Part shown: piece by piece, positions 55,095 through 63,317 of the stretch
Layout: each line of letters begins with the position of its first letter
Numbering within the stretch: the stretch's first letter is position 1
Source: Alphaproteobacteria bacterium
GTDB lineage: Bacteria > Pseudomonadota > Alphaproteobacteria > Micavibrionales > Micavibrionaceae
Length of the DNA: 64,000 bases
Assembly: GCA_002401965.1 (NCBI GenBank)
Contig: NVUR01000002.1
Location: 62,001 to 126,000 of the forward strand
Reading direction: 5' to 3'
The notes under the pieces: model-generated
Told to the model about the DNA's origin: nothing
The model's database searches: none
What the model saw: only the letters and a program-made list of their open reading frames with translations
Program-made: the position numbers and the translations under genes

Positions 55095-55625
55095 ATGCTT
55101 TATGTACAACAATCTTTAGGTCCCAGTGAAGAACTGATCCATATCGGGAAATTTCACTGGATGTATACGGTCAGTTCTTTTATGTCTATATTCTGGGGGC
55201 TTTTTGGTGCGATTGTCGTTGTCGTTATGGCGCATCATGCCTATATCTTTATGGGTAAGTTACCGCCTGATATCGGATATATGGAATCAATGAAAATTCT
55301 TCACCCAGGTGTGCGAATTTTTTCTTTCTTGGTGTTTATCTTTGGTTTGGTAAAATTTGCACAAATGATGGTGATTAAGGCAACAACTGAAATTGCGATT
55401 ACGAATAGCCGTCTTGTTTATAAGCGTGGTCTTATTGCGCGTCATGTTGGTGAAATCAGCATTGATAGAATTGAGGGTGTAAACGTATTACAGCCAATAT
55501 TAGGGCGTATATTCAATTATGGGCGTATCATGATCCGCGGTATGGGGGTTGGTGAGGTATTGTTACCGCCAATTGAAGACCCAATTGCATTCCGTAGAGC
55601 AATCGAAGAGGCAAAAGAGCGATGA
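55095..55625 (+). CDS. Bacterial PH-domain (bPH2) membrane protein, first of a pair
   Basis: The 176-residue protein has two hydrophobic segments (about residues 24-46 and 75-95), then a bacterial PH-like domain (AITNSRLVYKRGLIARHVGEISIDRIEGVNVLQPILGRIFNYGRIMIRG). This is the YdbS/bPH2 layout, usually of unknown function at the inner membrane. Its stop overlaps the next gene's start by 4 bases (ATGA), so the two proteins are made together and may form a heteromer. Confidence 0.83.
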   Translation: MLYVQQSLGPSEELIHIGKFHWMYTVSSFMSIFWGLFGAIVVVVMAHHAYIFMGKLPPDIGYMESMKILHPGVRIFSFLVFIFGLVKFAQMMVIKATTEIAITNSRLVYKRGLIARHVGEISIDRIEGVNVLQPILGRIFNYGRIMIRGMGVGEVLLPPIEDPIAFRRAIEEAKER

Positions 55626-56215
55626 CAAAAAACACGGCGTCAGATGGTTCTAAAATGAGGCAACCCAAAACCTTTCAAGATCAGGAAATTGAGAAAGTAT
55701 TGGTGAAGGGGGAAGAAGTTCTTCTTCGTGCTGAACTTCATGGTGCGTTGTATTGGAAATCAGTAGCGGTTTTAATATTTGCTCTAATGCTTGGTTTGAT
55801 GATTCCTACATTGGGGATATTGATTGGTGTTGTCGGGGCGCTTATGCTTATCGTCGCGATATTGACGCAGCACTTTTTGTTGTTGGCTGTCACGAATAAG
55901 CGTGTGCTTGCCAGATATGGGCTGTTGCAAATGGATGTCGTCGATATCCGCTTAAGCAAAATTGAGAGTATAGATTTAGAGCGCATGTTACCCGGACATA
56001 TATTTGGCTATGCCAATGTTGTTGTGATGGGAACGGGGCAACGTGTTATCCGCGTTCCCTATATAGGCAATGCAGAAAAATTTCGTCGCTTTTATAATGA
56101 GATGGTTCTTATTGAAGAAGGTAATGAAGAGGCAGAAGAAGAAATTAGGCAGGTTAAGGCGACAGAAAAGAAGAAGCCATCACGTAAAGCTGGTAAAGGC
56201 TCTAAGCGCAGGTGA
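55622..56215 (+). CDS. Bacterial PH-domain (bPH2) membrane protein, second of a pair
   Basis: The 197-residue protein has a short N-terminal region, two hydrophobic segments (about 45-60 and 66-85) and a PH-like domain (AVTNKRVLARYGLLQMDVVDIRLSKIESIDLERMLPGHIFGYANVVVMGTG). A Lys-rich basic tail (KATEKKKPSRKAGKG) ends it. It overlaps the preceding gene by 4 bases and shares the same domain class, so a shared role is likely. The tail could bind acidic lipids or nucleic acid. A terminator follows at 56264. Confidence 0.83.
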   Translation: MTKNTASDGSKMRQPKTFQDQEIEKVLVKGEEVLLRAELHGALYWKSVAVLIFALMLGLMIPTLGILIGVVGALMLIVAILTQHFLLLAVTNKRVLARYGLLQMDVVDIRLSKIESIDLERMLPGHIFGYANVVVMGTGQRVIRVPYIGNAEKFRRFYNEMVLIEEGNEEAEEEIRQVKATEKKKPSRKAGKGSKRR

Positions 56216-56263
56216 TTTTTTTACCTCTAGATTAGGTTAAATAAATTTTTTTGTACTTTTTAT

Positions 56264-56291
56264 AAAAGCAGGTTGAAATGCCTGCTTTTTT
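56264..56291 (+). terminator. Rho-independent terminator after the bPH2 pair
   Basis: A perfect 9-bp stem (AAAAGCAGG with CCTGCTTTT) with an 8-base loop is followed by a T run (TT after the stem T residues). It lies about 50 bases after the second bPH2 stop and about 50 bases before the ilvD start. Confidence 0.88.
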
Positions 56292-56342
56292 GTTGTGGTA
56301 TCGTTTTGTGATTATGGGACATGGAATTTAAGGACGAATGTT

Positions 56343-58088
56343 ATGAGTGATAAAAAAAATGCACATCCAAATGGTTGGGATAAAGATAAGCTAGTCAGTC
56401 GTTATGTAACTGAAGGCGCGAAATCTGCACCGCATCGTTCCTATTACTATGCAATGGGCATGACCGAGGAGCAAATCCACCAACCTTTGGTCGGTGTAGC
56501 AACCTGCTGGAATGAGGCCGCGCCATGCAACATCGCTTTGAGCCGTCAGGCACAGGCCGTTAAGCGTGGCGTGGATCATGCAGGTGGAACACCGCGTGAA
56601 TTTACCACAATCACTGTGACAGATGGTATTGCGATGGGGCATGAGGGCATGCGCTCCTCCCTTGTCTCACGTGAGGTGATAGCAGACTCGGTGGAGCTTA
56701 CGATGCGTGGGCATTGTTACGATGCGCTTGTTGGTTTGGCGGGGTGTGATAAATCTTTGCCGGGTATGATGATGGTGATGTTACGCCTGAACGTGCCAAG
56801 TGTATTTATGTATGGTGGTACGATCTTGCCGGGTAAGTATAAAGGTAAAGATGTAGATGTTGTGAATGTGTTTGAAGCGGTCGGTCAGCATGCAACAGGG
56901 CAAATTACAGATGAAGAACTTCATGATCTTGAATGTGTTGCATGTCCATCATCAGGGGCGTGTGGTGGCCAGTTTACGGCCAATACGATGGCATGTGTCA
57001 GTGAAGCGATTGGCTTGGCTCTACCAAATTCTGCGGGCGCACCTGCACCTTATGAAAGCCGTGATGAATATGCGGCGGCTTCTGGTGAAGCCGTGATGCA
57101 GCTGATTAAAAATGGTGGTCCCCGTCCGCGTGATATCGTAACACGCAAATCATTGGAAAACGCGGCGGCGATTGTTGCAGCGACAGGTGGTTCAACGAAT
57201 GCTGCGCTTCACTTGCCTGCAATGGCACATGAAGCGGGGCTCGATTTTAACCTGTTTGAGGTTGCAGAAATATTTAAAAAGACTCCGTATCTTGCGAATT
57301 TACGTCCGGGCGGAAAATATGTGGCGAAAGATCTGTATGATGTCGGCGGCGTTGGCGTTGTTTTGAAGGAGCTGCTTGATAATGGTTATATCCATGGGGA
57401 TTGTATTACGGTTACGGGCAAGACGATTGCCGAAAACCTTGAGGGCGTTAAATTCCCCGAAGACCAAGACGTCATTTTCCCTGTGAAAGCACCGATATAC
57501 CCAACAGGCGGTGTTGTTGGCTTGAAAGGGAACTTAGCACCTGAAGGCGCAATTGTTAAAATCGCTGGGCTGGAAGAACTTGTGTTCGAAGGGCCAGCGC
57601 GCATTTTTGACGGTGAAGATGCTTGCTTTAAGGCTGTCCAAAATCGTGAGTATGAAGATGGTGATGTAATTGTCATTCGTTATGAGGGTGCAAAAGGTGG
57701 TCCTGGTATGCGTGAAATGCTCTCAACAACGGCGGCATTATATGGGCAAGGGTCTGGCGGTAAGGTTGCACTTATTACGGATGGGCGTTTTTCTGGTGGT
57801 ACGCGCGGATTTTGCATCGGTCATGTCGGGCCAGAGGCGGCAGTCGGTGGGGCTATTGCGCTTATCAACGACGGTGACATTATCCGTATTGATGCCAATG
57901 AGGGCACGATGAATGTTAAATTATCCGATGATGAATTGGCGGAGCGTAAGAAAAATTGGAAACCACGTAAAACCAATTACAATTCTGGCGCGCTTTGGAA
58001 ATATGCACAAACAGTTGGCTGTGCGCGTGATGGCGCGGTTACACATCCAGGTGCAAAAGAAGAAACCCATGTATTTGTTGACCTATAG
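56343..58088 (+). CDS. ilvD: Dihydroxy-acid dehydratase
   Basis: The 581-residue iron-sulfur enzyme makes the 2-keto acids for Val, Leu and Ile. It shows ATCWNEAAPCNIALSRQAQ, the GCDKSLPGMMM and CPSSGACGGQFTANTM Cys motifs that hold the cluster, and the GRFSGGTRGFCIGHVGPEA catalytic region. The ATG at 56343, with AAGGA upstream, fits the family; the open frame starts 16 codons earlier in non-conserved sequence. It shares its pathway with ilvE at 27892. Confidence 0.95.
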   Translation: MSDKKNAHPNGWDKDKLVSRYVTEGAKSAPHRSYYYAMGMTEEQIHQPLVGVATCWNEAAPCNIALSRQAQAVKRGVDHAGGTPREFTTITVTDGIAMGHEGMRSSLVSREVIADSVELTMRGHCYDALVGLAGCDKSLPGMMMVMLRLNVPSVFMYGGTILPGKYKGKDVDVVNVFEAVGQHATGQITDEELHDLECVACPSSGACGGQFTANTMACVSEAIGLALPNSAGAPAPYESRDEYAAASGEAVMQLIKNGGPRPRDIVTRKSLENAAAIVAATGGSTNAALHLPAMAHEAGLDFNLFEVAEIFKKTPYLANLRPGGKYVAKDLYDVGGVGVVLKELLDNGYIHGDCITVTGKTIAENLEGVKFPEDQDVIFPVKAPIYPTGGVVGLKGNLAPEGAIVKIAGLEELVFEGPARIFDGEDACFKAVQNREYEDGDVIVIRYEGAKGGPGMREMLSTTAALYGQGSGGKVALITDGRFSGGTRGFCIGHVGPEAAVGGAIALINDGDIIRIDANEGTMNVKLSDDELAERKKNWKPRKTNYNSGALWKYAQTVGCARDGAVTHPGAKEETHVFVDL

Positions 58089-58106
58089 GGTTTAGAAGGT
58101 ATTTAG

Positions 58107-59765
58107 ATGAGACGTCAGATGCAATTTTTCTTATTCATAATATATGGTATGGTTTTTTCCTTATCTATGCTTGGCGGAAACGCTTCCTTAGTGAACGCAG
58201 CGGCGTTACAAAACCAAAGTGCAATTGATGCTTTCTACCTCAATCGAGAGGGGGAGGCACTGTGGTTTAACCGTTCGCGCCTTAATCAGGCAGGCAAAGA
58301 TGCACTGGGTGTTTTGGAGCAGGCATGGATGAACGGTTTGAACCCTGAAACATATCATGTTGAGCAAGTGCAGGAAATCCTCGACCTTCATTGGCGTTTG
58401 GATGAAGATGAGGCATTACTCGTTGAGCTATTATTGACTGATGGGGTTATTCGTTACCTCCGTGATTTAAGTGGGATGCGTGTTTCTGCCCGCGAGATAG
58501 ATTTAAGCTCAAAGCATTGGCGTCAACCAATCAGTGCGGAGGAGGCTCTGTCATATCTATCGGCCAATTTATCAACAAAACGCGATATGAAGGCGTTTAT
58601 GCTCTCGCAAGAGCCTCAAGGTGCAACTTATAAAAAGCTGAAATCTACGTTGGTGGAGCTTATTGAGAATATAGATGATACTCAGGGCTCATATACTCAT
58701 CCGCGTTTGACTTTTGGTTCTCTTGTGCGTCCAGGGCGTGGCTATAATGATATTCCAAAGCTAAGGCTGCGTATGGGGTTGGATGATGTGGCGGTGGAAT
58801 ATCGCCACACATATGATCCAGAGTTGGTCAATGCGGTAATGCAGTTTCAGGATTCCAAAGGCTTGAAGGCAGATGGGTTGATTGGTAGGCAAACATTGTA
58901 TGTGCTTAACCAAACACCACAAGATAAAATCAGGCAAGTTCTTGCAAATATGGAGCGTTTGCGCTGGGTTGCGGATGAAAAGCCCTCTCGGTTTATTGTT
59001 GTAAATATTCCATCGGCAACGTTATGGGCAGTGGATGATGGTGCGGTTCGTTTCGAAATGCCTGTCGTTGTCGGGCGCAAAAAGAGGCAAACAAACTCAT
59101 TTATAACGGAAATACACGGTGTGCGCTTTAATCCGACATGGACAGTTCCCCCTACGATTAAGGAGGAGGATATATTGCCCGCGCTTATTAAGGATCCATC
59201 TTATCTCGCAAATAAAGGGATGGAGCTGTATGATGGTTACGGAAAAGATGCCCCAACGATAGATCCTTCTGTTATTGATTGGGCTTCTATTACAGAGGGT
59301 GAGCTTGGAATGTTGAGGATGGTTCAAGTCCCCGGCGCGCATAATCCGCTGGGCTTTGTTCGTATTCTGATGCCTAACCAGCATAATATATACCTCCATG
59401 ATACAAACCACAGAGAGCTGTTCGCGCGAACAAATCGTGCAAAATCATCAGGTTGCATCCGTTTGGCGGAGCCTGAAAAAGTGGCTTCGTTTGTATTGGA
59501 AAGCCGTAAAGGCTGGACTACAGATAAAATGCACAAAATTCTGGATAAGAAGAAACTACGCGATATTTACACATCAGAAAGAATGGCTGTTTATATACTG
59601 TATTATACTGTGTGGCTGGGGCGCGAAAATCAGATTATTTACGGTAATGACCTGTATGACCGTGATAAGAAATTGCTGCAACTATTAGAAAAACTTGACG
59701 GATTACCCATTTTAGGTAAGTATGACGATAGAGTTATAAATATTGTGAAAAACAGCAACAACTAA
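58107..59765 (+). CDS. Periplasmic L,D-transpeptidase (YcbB/LdtD type)
   Basis: The 552-residue protein has a signal peptide (hydrophobic to about residue 32), an N-terminal YcbB-type scaffold, a peptidoglycan-binding domain (about residues 235-270, PELVNAVMQFQDSKGLKADGLIGRQT) and a C-terminal YkuD domain. The YkuD motif HDTN (His431) and the SSGCIRL segment with catalytic Cys450 are present. It would make 3-3 cross-links or attach proteins to peptidoglycan. A DUF882 peptidase gene follows, supporting a cell-wall role. Confidence 0.93.
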   Translation: MRRQMQFFLFIIYGMVFSLSMLGGNASLVNAAALQNQSAIDAFYLNREGEALWFNRSRLNQAGKDALGVLEQAWMNGLNPETYHVEQVQEILDLHWRLDEDEALLVELLLTDGVIRYLRDLSGMRVSAREIDLSSKHWRQPISAEEALSYLSANLSTKRDMKAFMLSQEPQGATYKKLKSTLVELIENIDDTQGSYTHPRLTFGSLVRPGRGYNDIPKLRLRMGLDDVAVEYRHTYDPELVNAVMQFQDSKGLKADGLIGRQTLYVLNQTPQDKIRQVLANMERLRWVADEKPSRFIVVNIPSATLWAVDDGAVRFEMPVVVGRKKRQTNSFITEIHGVRFNPTWTVPPTIKEEDILPALIKDPSYLANKGMELYDGYGKDAPTIDPSVIDWASITEGELGMLRMVQVPGAHNPLGFVRILMPNQHNIYLHDTNHRELFARTNRAKSSGCIRLAEPEKVASFVLESRKGWTTDKMHKILDKKKLRDIYTSERMAVYILYYTVWLGRENQIIYGNDLYDRDKKLLQLLEKLDGLPILGKYDDRVINIVKNSNN

Positions 59766-59870
59766 TTCTTATCTTTACTCATTTCTAAATTTATTGTAGG
59801 ACTCTGTGTTCTACATGGAGATGGTTTTCTATAATATCATTCTGCGTAGCGTGTTTAAACGAGGATTTGT

Positions 59871-60467
59871 ATGACAAACGGTTTTTTTAGTAAAAACGCA
59901 AATGACGAGCAGCTAAAAGTACAGCGTCGTGATTTTATCAAGATAGGGCTTGCTGGTGTCGTTGGCGCGATGGTTCCTTTAGTTGGCGCGCGCAGTGTTT
60001 TGGCCGCAAATAATAATTCAACATGGAAAATTGCTTTCAGACATGCTCACACGGGTGAGAGTTTCTCAGGTGTATATCGTGTTGGTGATAAATATCTTCC
60101 CGAAGCGTTCGAGCGTTTAAACTATGTTCTACGAGATTTCCGTACAGAAGAAGTCTTTCCAATGGATCCGCATGTGATTGATATTCTATCCATTATTCAC
60201 CGCAAAACAGGTTCAAATGTACCATTTCAGGCTTTGTCTGGATATCGCAGCCCGAAGACAAATGCAATGTTGGGTAAGAAAACCCGCGGCGTTGCCTCAA
60301 ATTCATTCCATATGTATGGGCAGGCGATTGACGTGCGTATTCCTGAATTTAGCACCAGAAAGCTCCGTAATGCGGCTAAATCACTAGAGGCTGGCGGTGT
60401 TGGGTATTACCCGCGCAGTAATTTTGTGCATGTTGACACAGGCAGTGTCCGTACGTGGATATCATAG
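59871..60467 (+). CDS. Tat-exported DUF882 (MepK/YcbK-like) peptidase family protein
   Basis: The 198-residue protein begins with a Tat signal (twin Arg at residues 19-20 in QRRDFIKIGLAGVVGAMV) and continues with a DUF882/peptidase-M15-like domain: LSGYRSPKTNAMLGKKTRGVA, SFHMYGQAIDVRI (metal-binding His and Asp) and FVHVDTG (second His). E. coli MepK of this family cleaves 3-3 peptidoglycan cross-links. Placed right after an L,D-transpeptidase gene, it may act on the bonds that enzyme makes. GAGG stands before the ATG. Confidence 0.9.
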   Translation: MTNGFFSKNANDEQLKVQRRDFIKIGLAGVVGAMVPLVGARSVLAANNNSTWKIAFRHAHTGESFSGVYRVGDKYLPEAFERLNYVLRDFRTEEVFPMDPHVIDILSIIHRKTGSNVPFQALSGYRSPKTNAMLGKKTRGVASNSFHMYGQAIDVRIPEFSTRKLRNAAKSLEAGGVGYYPRSNFVHVDTGSVRTWIS

Positions 60468-60493
60468 GCATATTGTGCACAACATAAGATGAG

Positions 60494-60520
60494 TGGAGCC
60501 TGAGAGGCTCCATTTTTATT
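60494..60520 (+). terminator. Rho-independent terminator after the DUF882 gene
   Basis: A 7-bp stem (TGGAGCC with GGCTCCA) and a 5-base loop run into TTTTTATT. It sits 26 bases after the stop at 60467 and 15 bases before the folK start, separating the two transcripts. Confidence 0.9.
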
Positions 60521-60535
60521 AATAGGAATAAATCG

Positions 60536-61072
60536 ATGATATTAATTGGTCTTGGTGCAAACCTTGATGGTATTTACGGTTCGCCGGAGCAGTGCTTACA
60601 GGCTTGTTCTGAATTATTGGCAGATGCTGGTGTCTATATTGTGCAATCTTCCAATATCTGGAAGTCCGCACCTGTACCCGTTTCCGATCAGCCATGGTAT
60701 TGCAACGCAGTGTGCGCCGTTGAAACGATGTTAGTGCCACAGCAATTATTATGCGCGCTTGCCACGATTGAAAATGACACAGGGCGAGAGCGTCACGAAG
60801 TCAATGCCGCACGTGTTTTAGACCTTGATATCTTGGCCTATAATAACGAAATTATTAATGAACAGCATTTAACCATTCCTCACCCAGCAATGCATGAGCG
60901 TGCTTTTGTGCTGTATCCGATGCAGGAAATCGCGCCGCATTGGGTGCATCCACAACTGGATAAGTCTGTGGATGAAATGATAGTTGATATTCCAAAAGGT
61001 CAGCAAATAAAGCGTATAGAGAACAGCCAACTACTATCCACATATGTGGATAAACAAGCCATTTTATCATGA
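60536..61072 (+). CDS. folK: 2-amino-4-hydroxy-6-hydroxymethyldihydropteridine pyrophosphokinase
   Basis: The 178-residue enzyme of folate synthesis pyrophosphorylates hydroxymethyl-dihydropterin. It has the HPPK pattern: ILIGLGANLDG, a SSNIWKSAPVPVSDQPWYCNAV stretch, ATIENDTGRER and RVLDLDILAYNNE, plus IPHPAMHERAFVLYPMQEIAP. Length is normal. The stop overlaps folP by 4 bases. The order folK-folP is the reverse of many species, where folP precedes folK, but both occur. Confidence 0.95.
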   Translation: MILIGLGANLDGIYGSPEQCLQACSELLADAGVYIVQSSNIWKSAPVPVSDQPWYCNAVCAVETMLVPQQLLCALATIENDTGRERHEVNAARVLDLDILAYNNEIINEQHLTIPHPAMHERAFVLYPMQEIAPHWVHPQLDKSVDEMIVDIPKGQQIKRIENSQLLSTYVDKQAILS

Positions 61073-61896
61073 GCGATTTTATTGATAAATGCAGAGAAGA
61101 TATCCCGCTGATTATGGGTGTGGTCAATGTAACACCGGATAGTTTTTCCGATGGCGGCGCATATCTGGCTGCCGATAAAGCGATAGAGCATGGAAAACTA
61201 TTGCTGAAAGAGGGGGCGGATATCCTTGATATTGGTGGAGAGTCCACCCGTCCCAATGCTGAAACTGTATCCATTGAAGAAGAGATTGAGCGTATTTTGC
61301 CCGTTATCGAAGGGCTGGCGGTGCATGCCCCTTATATCTCCATCGATACACGTAACGCCGCGACAATGCAGGCGGCTATTCAGGTGGGTGCGAATATTGT
61401 AAATGATGTGAGTGGTTTGACGCATGATCCTGACGCTGCAGATATCGTGGCACAGAGCGGTCTTCCTGTTTGCATTATGCATATGCAAGGCAACCCTAAA
61501 ACAATGCAAAATGCACCTACCTATGAGAATGTTATTGATGAAATTATGGCTTTCTTTGAGGAGCGTTTAGAATTTTGTTCTAGACGCAATCTAGGGTCGA
61601 AAAGTATCGTTCTTGACCCTGGTATAGGCTTTGGAAAGACGCTGGAATATAATCTGTTGATCATAAAAAACATCAATAAATTCAAGGTGTTTAACTGCCC
61701 TGTATTGCTCGGCGTGTCGCGGAAGAGCTTCATCAACAGCCTATGCGATGAACCGAATCCAGCTGGTCGCATTTTCGGGTCAATATCTGCCGCTTTATAC
61801 GGCTTGGAAAACGGTGTGGATATATTCCGTGTTCACGATGTGAAGGAAACAAAACAAGCCTTCACAGTGCATCGCGCTATAGCATCGGCTCTTTAG
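61069..61896 (+). CDS. folP: Dihydropteroate synthase
   Basis: The 275-residue enzyme joins the pterin pyrophosphate to p-aminobenzoate; it is the sulfonamide target. It shows the IMGVVNVTPDSFSDGG, LDIGGESTRPNA, ISIDTRNAATMQAAI and VLDPGIGFGKTLEYNLLII motifs. It is coupled to folK through an ATGA overlap. Its final 20 bases overlap the convergent phosphatase gene. Confidence 0.96.
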   Translation: MSDFIDKCREDIPLIMGVVNVTPDSFSDGGAYLAADKAIEHGKLLLKEGADILDIGGESTRPNAETVSIEEEIERILPVIEGLAVHAPYISIDTRNAATMQAAIQVGANIVNDVSGLTHDPDAADIVAQSGLPVCIMHMQGNPKTMQNAPTYENVIDEIMAFFEERLEFCSRRNLGSKSIVLDPGIGFGKTLEYNLLIIKNINKFKVFNCPVLLGVSRKSFINSLCDEPNPAGRIFGSISAALYGLENGVDIFRVHDVKETKQAFTVHRAIASAL

Positions 61897-62509
61897 AAAC
61901 TTCACTATCATGGAAAATAGTGCATTTTTCTCTGGTCTGCTCGTCTTCATGTGTCCAAACCTCCCAAGGGAAATGTTTATCATTCGGCGCAGGCTTAAAT
62001 TCATAGAGATGACAATTCTTGAAAATAGCCGGTGTCCTGAGATTATATATCCCACCCAATCCTCTAAACACACCGCCATGACATACAATCAGAATAGGGG
62101 TGTCATGTTTGTTAAGGTTATGTGTTTTACCTCTTTGCAGGCGTTTACAAAATTGCGCGAAAGACTCTCCATTTGGTGGTGTAGCCCAGCCTTTCAGCAA
62201 TTCACGGCACTCATCGTATGAAACGCCTTCCCAATCGCCCGCATGTAATTCGGCAACGTCTTTATCCTCATATAAGGGAACATTTATGCCCTCATTGATA
62301 ATCATCGCTGTATCGCGCGCGCGTGAAAGGTGGCTGTGCACAATGACTTTTGGCTTTATATCGAGAGCCTTTACGATGCTTTGAACCACTTTTGCCTGTG
62401 CTCTACCTTTTTCTGTTAAGGGCGAGTCCATGCTACCTGCCATAATTTCCGCTTTATTGGCTTCCGTTTCGCCGTGGCGGATCATGTAGAAATGTTTGGC
62501 TGGTAACAT
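61877..62509 (-). CDS. Histidine phosphatase (phosphoglycerate-mutase-like) family protein
   Basis: The 210-residue protein has the catalytic RHGET motif with His12 (FYMIRHGETEANK), the second catalytic region ELHAGDWEGVSYDE, HSHLSRARDTA, and a VCHGGVFRGL segment with the second His. The family includes phosphoglycerate mutases, fructose-2,6-bisphosphatase, cobalamin phosphatase (CobC) and others; the substrate is not clear from sequence. It is downstream of the dehydrogenase pair in the same direction, with a 22-base gap. Confidence 0.88.
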   Translation of the reverse strand: MLPAKHFYMIRHGETEANKAEIMAGSMDSPLTEKGRAQAKVVQSIVKALDIKPKVIVHSHLSRARDTAMIINEGINVPLYEDKDVAELHAGDWEGVSYDECRELLKGWATPPNGESFAQFCKRLQRGKTHNLNKHDTPILIVCHGGVFRGLGGIYNLRTPAIFKNCHLYEFKPAPNDKHFPWEVWTHEDEQTREKCTIFHDSEVSKEPML

Positions 62510-62531
62510 TGGGTGGTATCCTTCGTTTTTA

Positions 62532-63317
62532 TTAAGTCATTACAATTGCACTGCTCATGTTTCTGAGCGTTGCGACAATGCTCTGTGCCGCCAGAATAGA
62601 GCTTTTCGGGTTCATCGGATCGGGCATATTCTCGATCTTCGAGACAAGCGTGGAGTATTCGCTCTTGATGGTGATTTCGTGGGCATTGCTGATGGCCTGC
62701 GGATCGGCCCATATTTCAACACGGGTATTTTCTGCGCCAATGCCTGCAAGGCTTAAGGTTGCCGCAACATTAACGTTGGCAGGAAATCCTTTTGAGGCTT
62801 CAAGGGCATTGCCCTCAAACAGCAATATTTTCTCCTTTATATCGGTGAGATCAATATCATTCTCGATAATATATGGCGCGCCCTTGAACCCCAGTGGCGG
62901 CTTTGTTGAGGCAATCTTCGCGCTTGTAATGCCCAATTCTTTGATGGCGCGCACACCGTCCAAACCACATAATGCACCGGAAGGAATATAGACACGGCTT
63001 TGTGAGTTTTTATAGTTATCCGCAATTTGTGGATAAAGAAGCCATGCGGCGGCAGTAATAAAAATAATATCGGTATTGGATAGGAATGCAGTCTTGGCCA
63101 ATATCGGGACTATGTGGGCAGGTAAGCATTCCACAACTAAGTCACAGCGGGTCATTAACGTGTCAAAATCGACATTAGGCACATTGAAATATGCTTTTGC
63201 ATCGGGGTCTGAAATGCAATCCAGCACGTAATTGTCGATGCCTTTTTCGCTGGTTAATGTACGTGCCAAAGCACTTCCAATTGCACCAACACCGGCGATT
63301 CCTATTTTTATGCTCAT
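62532..63317 (-). CDS. nadX: Aspartate dehydrogenase (DUF108/NadX family)
   Basis: The 261-residue NAD(P)-dependent enzyme has an N-terminal Rossmann motif (KIGIAGVGAIGSALART), an IPSGALCGLDG segment and the ASKGFPANVNVAATLSLAGIG region, and an NPKSSILAAQS C-terminal region, all typical of the AspDH family, which converts aspartate to iminoaspartate for NAD synthesis or runs the reverse amination. Its start overlaps the Ldh2-type gene's stop by 4 bases (ATGA). No nadA or nadC is nearby, so a role in another pathway is possible. Confidence 0.88.
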   Translation of the reverse strand: MSIKIGIAGVGAIGSALARTLTSEKGIDNYVLDCISDPDAKAYFNVPNVDFDTLMTRCDLVVECLPAHIVPILAKTAFLSNTDIIFITAAAWLLYPQIADNYKNSQSRVYIPSGALCGLDGVRAIKELGITSAKIASTKPPLGFKGAPYIIENDIDLTDIKEKILLFEGNALEASKGFPANVNVAATLSLAGIGAENTRVEIWADPQAISNAHEITIKSEYSTLVSKIENMPDPMNPKSSILAAQSIVATLRNMSSAIVMT

